Source: Streptomyces sp. GQFP
GTDB taxonomy: Bacteria; Actinomycetota; Actinomycetes; Streptomycetales; Streptomycetaceae
DNA: 64,000 nucleotides
Assembly (NCBI RefSeq): GCF_021545335.1
Contig: NZ_CP089312.1
Span: 7,254,001 to 7,318,000, forward strand
Direction: 5' to 3'
The position numbers and the translations under genes were made by a program. Under the pieces are notes generated by a model. The model was not told where the DNA came from and searched no databases. It saw nothing but the letters and a program-made list of their open reading frames with translations. This document shows, one piece after another, positions 24,621 to 34,200 of this stretch (positions are counted from its first letter, which is position 1; every line of letters starts with the position of its first letter).

Positions 24621-26909
24621 CATGGCGTGCGGGAAATGGTACTTCACCCAGGCGCTGGCATAAATGATGCCCGCCATCGACTGGGCGTGCGACTGCGGGA
24701 ATCCATAATCGGAAAACGCCTCTATCATGCCCACAATGCGCTCTGAGGCGGCCTGGTCGATTCCCTTTGCGGCCATCCCGGCAAATAGCCGTCCGCGCAG
24801 CTGCGCCACCTTTTCGGGAGAGTGCTTGGCGGCCATCGCCTTACGGAGGCGGTCTGCCTCACTTGGGGTGAAACCCGCGCAGTCGATGGCCAGGGCCATG
24901 GCCTGCTCTTGCCACAGAGCGACCCCGAGCGTTTTGGAAAGCGCTGCTTCGGCGAGTGGATGCGGATAGGTGACGGGTTCAAGGCCGGCTCGTCGTCGCA
25001 AATATGGATGTTTTGATCCGGCCTGAATGGGGCCCGGTCTGATGATTGAGGCCGCTACTGCGAGGTCCTCGAAACAGCGGGGCTGGAGCTGCGGCAGGGT
25101 CGAGACCTGCGCTCGTGACTCTGCCTGGAAGACGCCTATGGTCTGACCTGCGGCAATCATGGCGTACACGTCCGGGTCGTCTTGCGGGATCGAGGCCATG
25201 TCCAGGCTGATTCCGTGGTGTTCGGCGATGAGGTCGCATGCGGTGTGCAATGCGGCCAGCATGCCCAGACCCAGGATATCGATTTTCAGGAGGTGGGCGG
25301 CGGCCACATCGTCTTTGTCGCCTTGCAGTACCGAGCGCCCTTCTCGGGTGGCCCATTCAACAGGCATGATTTCCCCGATGGGCTGGCGGGTCAGTACCAT
25401 CCCTCCGACATGGATGCCCAAATGTCGCGGCAAAGTATGCAGTTGTCCCGCGAGGGAGCGCACGTCGTCGGGGATGTCAGCCTCGGGCCCTGGTGGCTCG
25501 TGGTGAATGTGGCGGGTCATCTCATTGATCCGTGCGATGGGATAGCCGAGGGCGCGTGCTGAATCCCGCACACTCAGGCGGGGTTGGTAGGTGATGAGGT
25601 TCGCCACCTGCGCGCAGTGCGAGCGGCCGTATTTGGCATACAGGTACTGGATCACCTCCTCCCGGCGGTCGTTCTCGAAATCGATATCGATGTCCGGGTC
25701 GGTCTTTTCGACGTGCAGAAATCTTTCAAAGAGCAGGCCGTGTCTGAGTGCGTCGACGGAGGTGATGCCCAGCGCGTAGCAGACCACCGAGGAGGCGGCG
25801 CTGCCGCGCCCCTGGCACCAGATCCCCTGCTCGGCCGCGTACCGCGTGATGTCCCAGCAGATCAAGAAGTAGCCCTGCATGCCCATGTCGGTGATCACGG
25901 ACAGTTCGTAGTCGAGCTGTTTGAACGCCGTCCCGGCTGCCGGGTCGGTGCGCGGCCCGTACCGGCGGGCGCAGCCTTCCTCGGCGAGGTGGCGCAGATA
26001 GCTGTCGGGGGTGTGCCCGGCGGGCACCTCGAAGTCGGGCAGCTGGGGGCGCAGTCTGCTCAGGTCGATGACGCTGCTGCGGGCGAGGTCGACGGCGGAG
26101 GCGATGGCCTGCGGGTAGCGGGCCATGAGGATGCGCATCTCCTCGGCGGTGCGCAGATGCGCCGTCGGAGCCGGCGGCAACTCCCCGATCGCGGTGTCGA
26201 GGTTCTCGCGGCGGTGCAGCGCGGTCAGCGCCGCCGCCAGCCGCGCGGAGCGTGGGGCCGCGTAGCGGACCGCGTTCGTGGCCACCACCGGCAGTCGCCA
26301 GCGCAACGCCGCCGCGTTTACGGCGGCGTTGCGCGGACCGTCCTCTGGCAGCCGGTGATCGACGAGCTCGGCGTGCAGGTGGGTTCGGCCGAAGAGGTCC
26401 ACCAGCCGGTCCATCCGCGTGTGGATGGCGTCGGTGTCGTACGCGGCCTCGCCGACAGCGGGGCAGCCGGTGAGGATCGCCCACTGGCCCTCGTGCGCGG
26501 CAGCCGACAGCGCGTCGAGGTCGTAGACGGGGGCGTTCTTGGCGCCGGCCAGCTGCCCGGCGCTGATCGCCGCGGACAGCCGGGTGAAACCCAGCAGGCT
26601 GCGCGCGATCACCACGATCGACCCCAGCCCCTGGTCCAGGGTGAGTTCGGCGCCGTAGACGGTGCCGATGCCGTACTCGCCCGCGGCCTCCGCCAGACGT
26701 CTCGCGCCGTACAGCCCGTTGGTGTCGGTGATCGCCAGGGCCTCGATACCGAGGCGGACGGCCTCGGCGACCAGTTCCTCGACGTGGTTGGCGCCGAAGA
26801 GGAACGAGCCGGCGGAGTGCACGTGCAACTCCGCCCAGCCTCCGCCCAGGGGCGTCGGCGCGGCGCGCGTGCCGGGGAAGTGCAGCACCCTCCTGCGGGG
26901 GTCAGCCAT
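24609..26909 (-). pseudogene. dnaE2: Error-prone DNA polymerase DnaE2, 5' fragment
   Basis: 766 residues from ATG at 26909, which overlaps the imuB stop. PHP domain ELHVHSAGSFLFGANHVEEL at the start, polymerase core with GRGSAASSVVCYALGI and DPDIDIDFENDRREE (catalytic acidic residues), and finger region QEQAMALAIDCAGFTPSEADRLRKAMA. It runs to KYHFPHAML, then two IS-encoded residues and a stop in the IS end. DnaE2 performs mutagenic translesion synthesis with ImuA' and ImuB. The protein lacks its C-terminal third, including the site that normally continues MGFY. Confidence 0.9.
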
Positions 26910-28421
26910 AGAGCGCCTCCACCGCCCACCGGCCGCCTTGGATGTGCAGCAGCCAGGCACGGCCGTCCGCGCAGGCGACCTGAAGACGCGCCAGGCGGCG
27001 GGCCCGGGCGGGAATCCACCAGTCCTCCAGCACCGGCCACGGTCCGGTCCACCCGGTCACCGCCACCGGCGCGGCCCCGTCGACGGACAGCGCGGTGGGG
27101 GCCTGGGTGAGCAGAGTGCGTCCGTTCACCCCGACCGAGCCGCCATCTGCCCCGATCACCTGGGCAGGGCGCGGGGTGCGATAGACGACGGCCGGGTGCG
27201 GGGCCGGCAGCCGCCCCGGCCACGTCCCCTCCACCGACGGACGTGCGCGTGTATCGCCGTAGGGGATGTCCACGATCCGCTCGCCCGGACCGCGGCCTCC
27301 GGCGAGTTCCTGACGTACCACCGCGCGATGTCCGAGCATCGCCTGCAGCTGCCCCGCGGCGTGCTCCAGTTCCTCCGGCGCGATCCGCGGCCCGAACAAC
27401 AACGACTGCCGCCCGGTCGCCGCCGACAGTCCCTCCGGGACCAGCCGCAGGGTGGTGATCCCCGCCGCGGCGGAGTTGAGCTGCCCGGTCTCGGCCCAGG
27501 CGGCGACCTGCCAGCGCACCCGTTCGGCCACCGCCAGCGCCGACAGCCGGCCCTCGTGCCGCCACAGCCGTGACAGGCGCAGCCCGCTCGCCAGGCCCAT
27601 TTCGACCTGCAGCCGGGCGCACACCGCCCCGGCCCCCGCAAGGTGGACGTGTAGCTGTTCGGCGAGGGCCTTGGCGAGGAACGTGACCGGTTCGAGACGG
27701 TCCTCGGGCGGCTCGAACGTCTCGGTCACGCTGTAGTCACTGTCCGCCCCGGACGTGTTGAGCGGCCGGGCCTCCAGGCCGCGGGCGGTGCGTTGTGCTG
27801 CGGCGCCGTCGTGTCCGAACCGGGCCAGCACCCGCTCACTCGGCAGTGCCGCGAACGCCCCCAAGGTGGTGATGCCCAGGCGGGGCAGCAGCTGAGACAG
27901 CCGCGGGCGGCCCAGCACCCCCACCGGATACGGGGCCAGAAACTCCGCGGTCCGCCCGGCCGGCACCAGCTCCCCGACCTTCCCGGCCCGCACCGCCAGG
28001 GCAGCGGCGAACACGGTGTCCGCCGCCCCGGTACGTGATTCGACCCCGGCTCCGGTGAGCACGGTGGTGATGTGCTCCACCAGGGCCTGCTCGCCGCCGA
28101 AATAGCGGCGGGTCCGCGAGCTGGCACGGCAATCAGGCCGGGCCGCAGGACTTCCATGTGCGGAGCGACGCGCTTCTCCAGCAGACGCAGCACCGGCTCG
28201 AACGCCCGCACCTCCGCCTCAAGGTCCCGGTCGAGCAGCCGCAGCTGCGGACAGCGTCCGGATGCCTGGCGTACCCGCATCCCGCGCTGTACGCCCTGCC
28301 GGCGAGCCTCCCTCGAACAAGCCAATACCCGCTCCCGCGCGATGATCGCCACGGGCCGGTCGTGATCCGCGCCCGCGGCCACCACGGGCCAGTCCATCAT
28401 CCAGATCGCCAGTGCACGCAA
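26902..28421 (-). pseudogene. imuB: ImuB, Y-family polymerase-like mutasome subunit, frameshifted
   Basis: About 506 aa if repaired. The N-terminal frame from TTG at 28421 (GGGGTGAG upstream; ATG at 28463 alternative) runs LRALAIWMMDWPVVAAG, RPVAIIARERVLACS, GMRVRQASGRCPQL. Near 28105 it is lost and another frame continues RYFGGEQALVEHITTVL to the end at 26902. Adding one C in the CCCGCCGC segment restores the frame. C-terminal part has the ImuB pattern (VLGRPRLSQLLPRLGITTLGAFAALP, then a clamp-side tail). ImuB bridges DnaE2 and the sliding clamp. Lies between imuA' and dnaE2. Confidence 0.8.
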
Positions 28422-28428
28422 CGCCAGC

Positions 28429-29085
28429 TCACCCCGCGGTGACGGGCCGCAGTGGCACCACATTCGCGCCGTCGGCGGCGGGCGCGGAGATCAACTGCAC
28501 CGAGCCGTCCGGCCCCGGCAGCCACACCTCGGCCTGCCGCGGCTGCGTCGCCGCACCCCGGCCAGCCACCACCAGACGGGCGCGTCGGCCGGCCAGCAGA
28601 CCGAAGCCGTCCCCGAGCCCGTCCCATCGGGCCTCGGTCACCCGCAGCCGCAGCTGTGCCTCCGGCCAGTCCTGCCAGGTCAGCAGCGTCGTCCTGGAGC
28701 GCCGTAGGCGGGCCGCGATGCGACGGCTCGTACGCGACGCCACCTGCCCCACCGGGCCGAGCAGGACCACCGGCGCCGCCTCACAGACCGTCGCCAGCAC
28801 CTCGGGCCAACGCCCTCCCGGCTCGGGGACGGCCAGCCCGCACGCCAGGTCCAGACCAGCATCCGCTGCCGCGAGCCCACCGAGCTGCGGCAGGCCGACC
28901 GCTGCCCAGGCGCCGCCGTCGACAGCGGCCTCCGCGGCCAGCGCGATCAGTAGGGGCAGGTCGCCGCCAGCGCTCACCACCGCACCGCGGGGCAGCACCC
29001 CGCCCGGGAGCAGACTGGACAGGGTGCCGGAGTTGGCTCCGGTCGCCTCCGGAGTCCCTCGCTCACCAGGCGAAACGACGCGCAT
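28429..29085 (-). CDS. ImuA'-like mutasome protein
   Basis: 218 aa from ATG at 29085; an upstream in-frame ATG at 29130 would start before the LexA box. Weak RecA-like pattern: GTLSSLLPGGVLPRGAVVSAGG, then VGLPQLGGLAAADAGLDLACGL and VVLLGPVGQVASRTSRRIAARL. Family and position match actinobacterial ImuA', the first gene of the imuA'-imuB-dnaE2 SOS mutagenesis cassette. No ribosome binding site fits before 29085, so a leaderless transcript is likely. It seems intact although its partners are broken. Confidence 0.7.
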   Translation of the reverse strand: MRVVSPGERGTPEATGANSGTLSSLLPGGVLPRGAVVSAGGDLPLLIALAAEAAVDGGAWAAVGLPQLGGLAAADAGLDLACGLAVPEPGGRWPEVLATVCEAAPVVLLGPVGQVASRTSRRIAARLRRSRTTLLTWQDWPEAQLRLRVTEARWDGLGDGFGLLAGRRARLVVAGRGAATQPRQAEVWLPGPDGSVQLISAPAADGANVVPLRPVTAG

Positions 29086-29099
29086 GAACACATGTTCGA
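29086..29099. promoter_or_regulatory. LexA (SOS) box
   Basis: GAAC-ACAT-GTTC followed by GA on the + strand (TCGAACATGTGTTC on the coding strand) matches the actinobacterial LexA consensus GAACnnnnGTTC perfectly. It abuts the ATG of imuA', so LexA would cover the core promoter of the cassette. Confidence 0.85.
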
Positions 29100-29329
29100 T
29101 TCCTTGGGCGAGAAATGCAAGCGGGTGCACGCCCCACCACTCGCACGAGCCGCGCGCCCGGCTGCGGGTGACGGCCCCCGCGAGAGGAGCGGCGGTTGCG
29201 AACGGCCATGCCGCGTACGCCCGTTCGCCTCCCCGAGTCCGAAGTCGCGTGGCGTATGCCGGCCGCCGGCAGCTCCCGTGGTTTCGCGGAGGGGCGGGCG
29301 AGCCGCGCGTGCCTCGCTACGCTGCCGCA

Positions 29330-30076
29330 GTGATCGAGTCCTCCTCGCTGCCCGGCGATCCCACCGAGCTCCGCCTACGGATCTCCTTCGACGACGAACT
29401 GTGGGATACCCCGCAGGCCGACACGCTGGAGCGGTGGACCGTCGCCGTCCTGCACCGCCGACGTACACATGACGGCACTCAAAGCCTGGTGGCGGGCAGC
29501 GCCTGCCCCACCGCGGGCTGCCCGTCGTGCACGACGGAGGACCTCATCGTCGGGGAGATGACCTTCTACCGGGTGCACCTCGACCGTGGCCGCAACGCCT
29601 ACTGGGCCATGGAAGAGGAGTCCGAGGACCTGTACGAGACCGCCCAGGTCCTCCTCGATCCCGAGACCGGCTCGTTCACCAGCGAGGTCAGCGAGAGGCT
29701 GGAGTACGTCGGCTCCGCCCTGCTCGTCATGGACCGGGTCACCCTTGAGCCACAGTGGCGCGGACACGGCCTGGCCGCTGCACTCGCCATCGAGGCGGTC
29801 CACCGGCTCATGACCGGCTGCCGGGCCATCGCGTGCTCGCCCGGCATCACGGACCTCAGCGCTCGTCGTCTGACCGACCGCTCCGAGTGGGACCGCGTGA
29901 ACACCAAGATCGCCCAAGGGTGGGAAGCCATCGGGTTCCGCCTGTACCGCGACAACATCTATCTCCTCTCGCCCAGCTCGCAGGACCTGGAGGAGCAGCG
30001 AGGTGTGCTCCGGGGGCGGCTTGTGGAACTTGGTGCCTCGTGGAGGAGTACGACGTCCGCGCCGTCGCAGGAGTGA
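29330..30076 (+). CDS. GNAT-like acetyltransferase
   Basis: 248 aa from GTG at 29330. The segment VMDRVTLEPQWRGHGLAAALAIEAVHRL has the acetyl-CoA motif A of GNAT enzymes (QxRGHGLA), and the C-terminal WEAIGFRLYRDNIYLL fits the last strand. Residues 50-90 include CPTAGCPSC. Substrate unknown. It is divergent from the SOS cassette. Confidence 0.65.
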   Translation: MIESSSLPGDPTELRLRISFDDELWDTPQADTLERWTVAVLHRRRTHDGTQSLVAGSACPTAGCPSCTTEDLIVGEMTFYRVHLDRGRNAYWAMEEESEDLYETAQVLLDPETGSFTSEVSERLEYVGSALLVMDRVTLEPQWRGHGLAAALAIEAVHRLMTGCRAIACSPGITDLSARRLTDRSEWDRVNTKIAQGWEAIGFRLYRDNIYLLSPSSQDLEEQRGVLRGRLVELGASWRSTTSAPSQE

Positions 30077-30400
30077 GCGGGAAGGGGCGTTTCGCCTAAC
30101 GAAGGCTCGCTGACCGTAGTTGTCCGTCGACATCGAACCCAGTCCGCGGAGTTCCTTGCCATCCAACACAGTCGTCGCAGGTCACGGCGTTGGCGAGCAG
30201 GGGGCGTCCTACCAACTGCCTTGCCAATCAAATTAGTCGCCGCAGGTCAGCGTGGAGTCGACGACTGGGTTCGCTGTCCAAGGACAGTAGTTCGCCGGGG
30301 GCAGACAGGAAAGACGCGAGAAAGACTGGCCAAGGCGTGCACAGGCATGTCAACGTAGATCACCTTCCGGTAAAAGCCCAGGTCAGGAAGGTGATTGCCC
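30077..30400. repeat. Intergenic region with a 31-nt imperfect direct repeat
   Basis: Copies at 30154-30184 and 30219-30249 (period 65) agree at 25 of 31 positions, ending AGTCGyCGCAGGTCA. The 14-nt core AGTCGTCGCAGGTC also occurs at 19879-19892. No gene is evident. The repeats may mark the ends of a lost element or a protein-binding site. Confidence 0.5.
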
Positions 30401-30754
30401 GTGACCGTGGCTCCTTTGAGCCCCGGATTCTCCACCACCGTCGAGGCCCTGCGGCTGCGTGAGTGGCAGCTTGGTCCCGGCGAGCCCACCATCGTCATGG
30501 ACCAGTTCACCGCCGAGGACTTCCACCTGGTCGTGGACGACCGGGCAGACGTGCACGTCAATTCGGCCGACGGTCGCTTCTACCTCGGATGGTTTCCACT
30601 CGGCCGCCCCGGTACTCATGGGGATGGGTGGAAGATCGCCGTCACCGGTACGGCGAAGGTCCCTGGGTACAGCGTCTCGTTCGACGTGGAGACGCCAGCA
30701 GCCGTCGTCGCCGCAGCCGTGTCACGCATCCTGGAGACCTCTCGGCGCGCATGA
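30401..30754 (+). CDS. Small DUF317-like protein
   Basis: 117 aa from GTG at 30401 (GGAAGG 9 nt upstream; TTG at 30395 is too close to it). FHLVVDDRADVHVNSADGRFYLGWFPL, WKIAVTG and FDVETPAAVVAAAVSRIL follow the single-unit DUF317 plan. Function unknown. First gene of a run to 31950. Confidence 0.6.
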   Translation: MTVAPLSPGFSTTVEALRLREWQLGPGEPTIVMDQFTAEDFHLVVDDRADVHVNSADGRFYLGWFPLGRPGTHGDGWKIAVTGTAKVPGYSVSFDVETPAAVVAAAVSRILETSRRA

Positions 30755-30822
30755 CGTCGACACCCCTGTCGTTCCAGGGCCCGCATCCCTCACCCGTGCT
30801 CCGCCGCCCAAGGAGGCTGCCC

Positions 30823-31113
30823 GTGCCCCGTTCCGAGATGACCGTCGGCGAACTCATCGACCAACTGTCCGCCTGCGACCCCAGCACTCCGGTGCACCTG
30901 GCGATCAACCCCTTCGTCCCCATGGCGCACCGCCTGGAACAAGTGGTCCCGGCCACGGACGCGACCGGACGAGCGGTCGTCTATCTCGCGGAGGGTCGGG
31001 ACGCGGACACCCAGCTCGGCCATCTGCCGCCCGAGGTCGCCGTCCTGCTGGCCTGGCAGGGACCCGTCCAGGCGCCCCCGCGCCGTCCCCGCCGCACCGC
31101 CGGCGGACAGTAG
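30823..31113 (+). CDS. Small plasmid/phage-type protein (TVGELIDQL family)
   Basis: 96 aa from GTG at 30823, decided by a perfect AAGGAGG 6 nt upstream; an in-frame ATG at 30751 overlapping the previous stop is the alternative. MTVGELIDQLSACDPSTPVHLA, then VVYLAEG and a Trp/Pro tail, resembles short proteins of actinobacterial mobile elements. Function unknown. Confidence 0.65.
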   Translation: MPRSEMTVGELIDQLSACDPSTPVHLAINPFVPMAHRLEQVVPATDATGRAVVYLAEGRDADTQLGHLPPEVAVLLAWQGPVQAPPRRPRRTAGGQ

Positions 31114-31140
31114 ATCCCCCACCAGCCGTTGGAGGCGCCC

Positions 31141-31950
31141 CTGAACCCCGACTTCCCGCTCGACCCATCCACCCCGAACAAGGCCCAGGGCGCGTACTGG
31201 GTCGGTCCCCGTCACCTGGCGGGTGACGACGCACGGCTCTACGACGCCGTCGCCGATACGCTCGCCGACCTCGGCTGGACCAGCCTGACGATCCTGCGCG
31301 GACGACGGGAGCCGGACGAGGAACCGGAGGACCGCCAGGTCCTGCGCTCCACCGTCCTGCACCTCAGCCCCGACACCCTGCGCTGGGCCCAGTGGGTCCT
31401 CGCGGACGAGCCGTTCTACCTCGGGGAGCTGCCGATCGCCTGGCACGTGTCCGCCCGAGCGGACACTGCCAGCCCGCTCGCCCAGTGGTCCGCCTACTTC
31501 ACCCCCGACGTCCCCGGGGAGGTCATCGTCGACTTCCTCTTCGCACTCGACGCCCGCGAGCAGCCCGCCGAGCAGTTCGCCGCGCCCGAGCTCGTCCTCG
31601 ACACCGTCACGGCACAGGGCTGGCTCCGCGACATCGACCAGCCCAATGCCGGCGCGATGGACCCGACGTTCACCTCGCACCTCACCCTCGGCGAGGTACC
31701 GCCGCTCATCCAGGACGCCGACCCGCGCGCCCTGGATACCGCAGGAGACGAGGCGGGCCCGGCCGGATGGCAAGCGTGGGCCGAGCCGACGCTCGGTGCT
31801 CCGTGCCTGTGGGCGGCGTCGTTCAGCGGCAGCGTGCCGCACGACCTCGTCGCCACGTTCGCCGCCTCCCTCAGCTCCACGGCCCCAGTCCTGCGCCGAG
31901 TGCTGCCCGAGAGCACCCGAGACCGGCTCCTGCGTGCCCCGGCCACCTGA
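31141..31950 (+). CDS. DUF317 protein, probable CTG start
   Basis: 269 aa if started at CTG 31141, which has GGAGG 5 nt upstream. A TTG at 31129 in frame would place the binding site inside the gene. AYWVGPRHLAGDD and two units (WSAYFTPDVPGEVIVDFLFAL; WAASFSGSVPHDLVATFAASL) are DUF317-type. Function unknown. Confidence 0.7.
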   Translation: MNPDFPLDPSTPNKAQGAYWVGPRHLAGDDARLYDAVADTLADLGWTSLTILRGRREPDEEPEDRQVLRSTVLHLSPDTLRWAQWVLADEPFYLGELPIAWHVSARADTASPLAQWSAYFTPDVPGEVIVDFLFALDAREQPAEQFAAPELVLDTVTAQGWLRDIDQPNAGAMDPTFTSHLTLGEVPPLIQDADPRALDTAGDEAGPAGWQAWAEPTLGAPCLWAASFSGSVPHDLVATFAASLSSTAPVLRRVLPESTRDRLLRAPAT

Positions 31951-32017
31951 CTTCCGGAAACCGATTGAAGAAATCCCGAGATACAAGTGCTCGACCGTCT
32001 TCCGCGCGGCCGAAACC

Positions 32018-32061
32018 CACGGTGCCCGGTCACCCCGCGAAGGGGGTGACCGGGCACCGTG
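32018..32061. terminator. Hairpin terminator
   Basis: A perfect 19-bp stem (32018-32036 with 32043-32061), arms starting CACGGTGCCCGG, loop GCGAAG. It follows the DUF317 gene ending at 31950. Confidence 0.85.
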
Positions 32062-32182
32062 CTTACCCGCCTCAAGGTGCCGGACGGCTGCGCCTGACGC
32101 GCCAAGAGAAAATCCGCCCGCTGGAATCGATAGACACCGTAATCTGATCTGTTCTGCAGGAACTGGTAAGGGAGTTCAGGAA

Positions 32183-32788
32183 ATGAGCGAGACCACCGAG
32201 GCGTGGCGGCCGACCGGGCACGGGGCCAATATCGGGCATTCGTCTGCCTGGATGGCCCACCGGAAGGTGGCGCTCGACCTGCACCGGATGCTCAACGAGG
32301 GCGACTGCGATCGTGCGCTCATCGATGCCCCGTACACGGTCATGGCGCTACGGCATGTTCTCCGCGGGGTTGAGATGACCCGCAAACACCTAAAGACAGA
32401 AGCAGCCCGGGAGTTGCTCAGCGAGGCACTCGCCGCATTCGACCGTGCCGTTCCTGGAGGCGAGAGCGCGCGGGACGTGATCGAGCACTTTGACGAATAC
32501 GCCATGGGAATCGGCAACCTGCAACAGCCGCAGGTATCAAGGACCAAAGACCGTGTTCCGGACGACGAGTTGTCCGAGGCGTTCAACCACCGACTGGAAT
32601 GGGAACGCGAGGGCGATACGCGTCGGCCGGTATACGTGGCCGGGCCGTACCGCGTCGACCTTGAGGTGGCCGAGGAGGCCGCCTTTCGCCTCGTCTGCGA
32701 TGCCTACGAGGCCCTGCGCCTCGATGAAGGAGACCCTGTTCCGCGCGGCTGGACCTACGAGGCGCAGCGCGGTTCGTTGCGCGGCTGA
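32183..32788 (+). CDS. Hypothetical protein
   Basis: 201 aa from ATG with GGGAG and AGGA upstream. Not recognised. N-terminal AHRKVALDLHRMLNEGD and VMALRHVLRGVEMTRKHLKTEAARELL are helical. The C-terminal part (RRPVYVAGPYRVDLEVAEEAAFRLVCDAYEAL) looks structured. Codon use is a little less GC-biased than its neighbours. Ends before a long convergent hairpin. Confidence 0.6.
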   Translation: MSETTEAWRPTGHGANIGHSSAWMAHRKVALDLHRMLNEGDCDRALIDAPYTVMALRHVLRGVEMTRKHLKTEAARELLSEALAAFDRAVPGGESARDVIEHFDEYAMGIGNLQQPQVSRTKDRVPDDELSEAFNHRLEWEREGDTRRPVYVAGPYRVDLEVAEEAAFRLVCDAYEALRLDEGDPVPRGWTYEAQRGSLRG

Positions 32789-32826
32789 TGACAGCGCGGA
32801 CATGGCCCACTGCATCCGCCGTGACC

Positions 32827-32882
32827 ACCCGTACGAAGGGGCGCCGACCACCATGCGGTGGTCGGCGCCCCTTCGTACGGGT
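32827..32882. terminator. Long perfect hairpin, bidirectional terminator
   Basis: A 26-bp perfect stem (32827-32852 with 32857-32882), arms beginning ACCCGTACGAAGGGG, loop ATGC. Located between convergent genes ending at 32788 and 32886. Confidence 0.9.
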
Positions 32883-32885
32883 ACG

Positions 32886-33590
32886 TCAGCGGGCCGCTGT
32901 GGCCTTGGCGAGAGCCTGATCGAGGTGTCGGTCGACGAGGGCCGGTGAGCCGGAGACGACCAGCAGCAGGCTGCCCTCGCGGATCGCGGTCTGCTTCACC
33001 ACGGTGTCCCCTGCGCCGGTGGAGAACGTCAGGAGCTGACTCCATCGCTCCTGACCGAGGCGAGGGGCGGTCACCGCCTGCGTGGTCACGTCGACCGCGG
33101 TGCCGCCGACGAGGACCTGGTACGAGAGGCAGGCGGCCATGGTGTCGAAGATCTGGGCGGTGCCGACCGACAACTTGCCGGGGGCGTCGCTGTACAGCTC
33201 CTCGGTGACCTCCGAGTTGCTGCTGCCAGCGTAGACGAAGGCGGCCTTCGCCCGGTGGGGGAAGTCGAGCGATCCTCCGGTGACCGCGTCGCTGCCCAGG
33301 TCGTTCAGGGCGGGGCAGCTCAGGACGGTCACGTCGTCGTGCTGGGCGGAGGCGCTTTGCGGCTTGGGGGTGTAGCCGCTGCCGAGATCCTGCTCGCTCA
33401 GCAGGCGTGCGGCCAGCGCCGCCGACGACAGCGGCGTCTCGGACGCCGTGCTGTCGTCCGACGATGTCTTGGCGCGGGCGGAGGACGGGGCGGTGGGCTT
33501 CGGCTCGCTGGTGTCGTTGGAGCAGGCGTACAGGCCGAGGGCGGTGGCGGCGACGAGGCCGAGGGCGGTGGTGGTGACGCGAACGCGCAT
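32886..33590 (-). CDS. Lipoprotein of unknown function
   Basis: 234 aa from ATG at 33590. The signal peptide ends in GLYAC, a lipobox, so the protein is lipid-anchored at Cys21 or so. A Ser/Thr-rich linker follows. The rest, LLSEQDLGSGYTPK, DDVTVLSCPALNDLG and AAFVYAGSSN, has the shape of extracytoplasmic ligand-binding proteins of Streptomyces with no named domain. Confidence 0.75.
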   Translation of the reverse strand: MRVRVTTTALGLVAATALGLYACSNDTSEPKPTAPSSARAKTSSDDSTASETPLSSAALAARLLSEQDLGSGYTPKPQSASAQHDDVTVLSCPALNDLGSDAVTGGSLDFPHRAKAAFVYAGSSNSEVTEELYSDAPGKLSVGTAQIFDTMAACLSYQVLVGGTAVDVTTQAVTAPRLGQERWSQLLTFSTGAGDTVVKQTAIREGSLLLVVSGSPALVDRHLDQALAKATAAR

Positions 33591-33670
33591 GCGGAACTGA
33601 CCCCTTGGTGCTGGGCGACGGTTGGTCAGTACGGGCCCGCGGGCCCGGTGGGGTTGTAGGGGTGGGGGGG

Positions 33671-34147
33671 TCAGTGCCCGAGGTGGCGCAGGCAGTCCTC
33701 GAATGTGGCGTGCGTCGCGTCCGCTGGCGCGGCGTGCCGGTTGTACCAGGCGGTGTCGAGGCGCGTCTCGTGCTGCTGGTGGCCGGCTCGGCAGCGCAGC
33801 CAGATCTCGTCGCGGGTCGAGAGGACGAGCCAGTCCCGGTATGCCCCGCAGGTCGCGCACGTGGCCATCTCGCCGTCGATGACGAGCGGCTGGGTCCAGG
33901 GCATCATCCGCCCGTCCAGCTGATCGTGGCTCGCCACCCGCAGGTCCGGGGGAAGGAAGTCGTCCACCACCGCGGCCGTCTCCTCTGCTGAGATCGCGGC
34001 CCGGATCCGTTCCGCCTCGGGCGGCACCCAGCTCTCCAGCCCCGCCCACATCTGATCGTGCACGCGGCGCATCTGCTCGGTGTCCGCTCCGCGACGGCGG
34101 CGTATCCGCTCAAACAATCTGGTGTTCTCCTTCGTCTCGTCCAGCAC
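33671..34147 (-). CDS. Small zinc-ribbon-like protein
   Basis: 158 aa from GTG at 34147. Acidic, helical N-terminal part, then CATCGAYRDW and LRCRAGHQQ, two Cys/His pairs that could bind zinc. Function unknown. Between lipoprotein and relaxase in the minus block. Confidence 0.6.
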   Translation of the reverse strand: MLDETKENTRLFERIRRRRGADTEQMRRVHDQMWAGLESWVPPEAERIRAAISAEETAAVVDDFLPPDLRVASHDQLDGRMMPWTQPLVIDGEMATCATCGAYRDWLVLSTRDEIWLRCRAGHQQHETRLDTAWYNRHAAPADATHATFEDCLRHLGH

Positions 34148-34200
34148 GCGTCATGATCGTGCCCCACGTCCTCGCCTGCTTCAATTCACACATTCCACAG

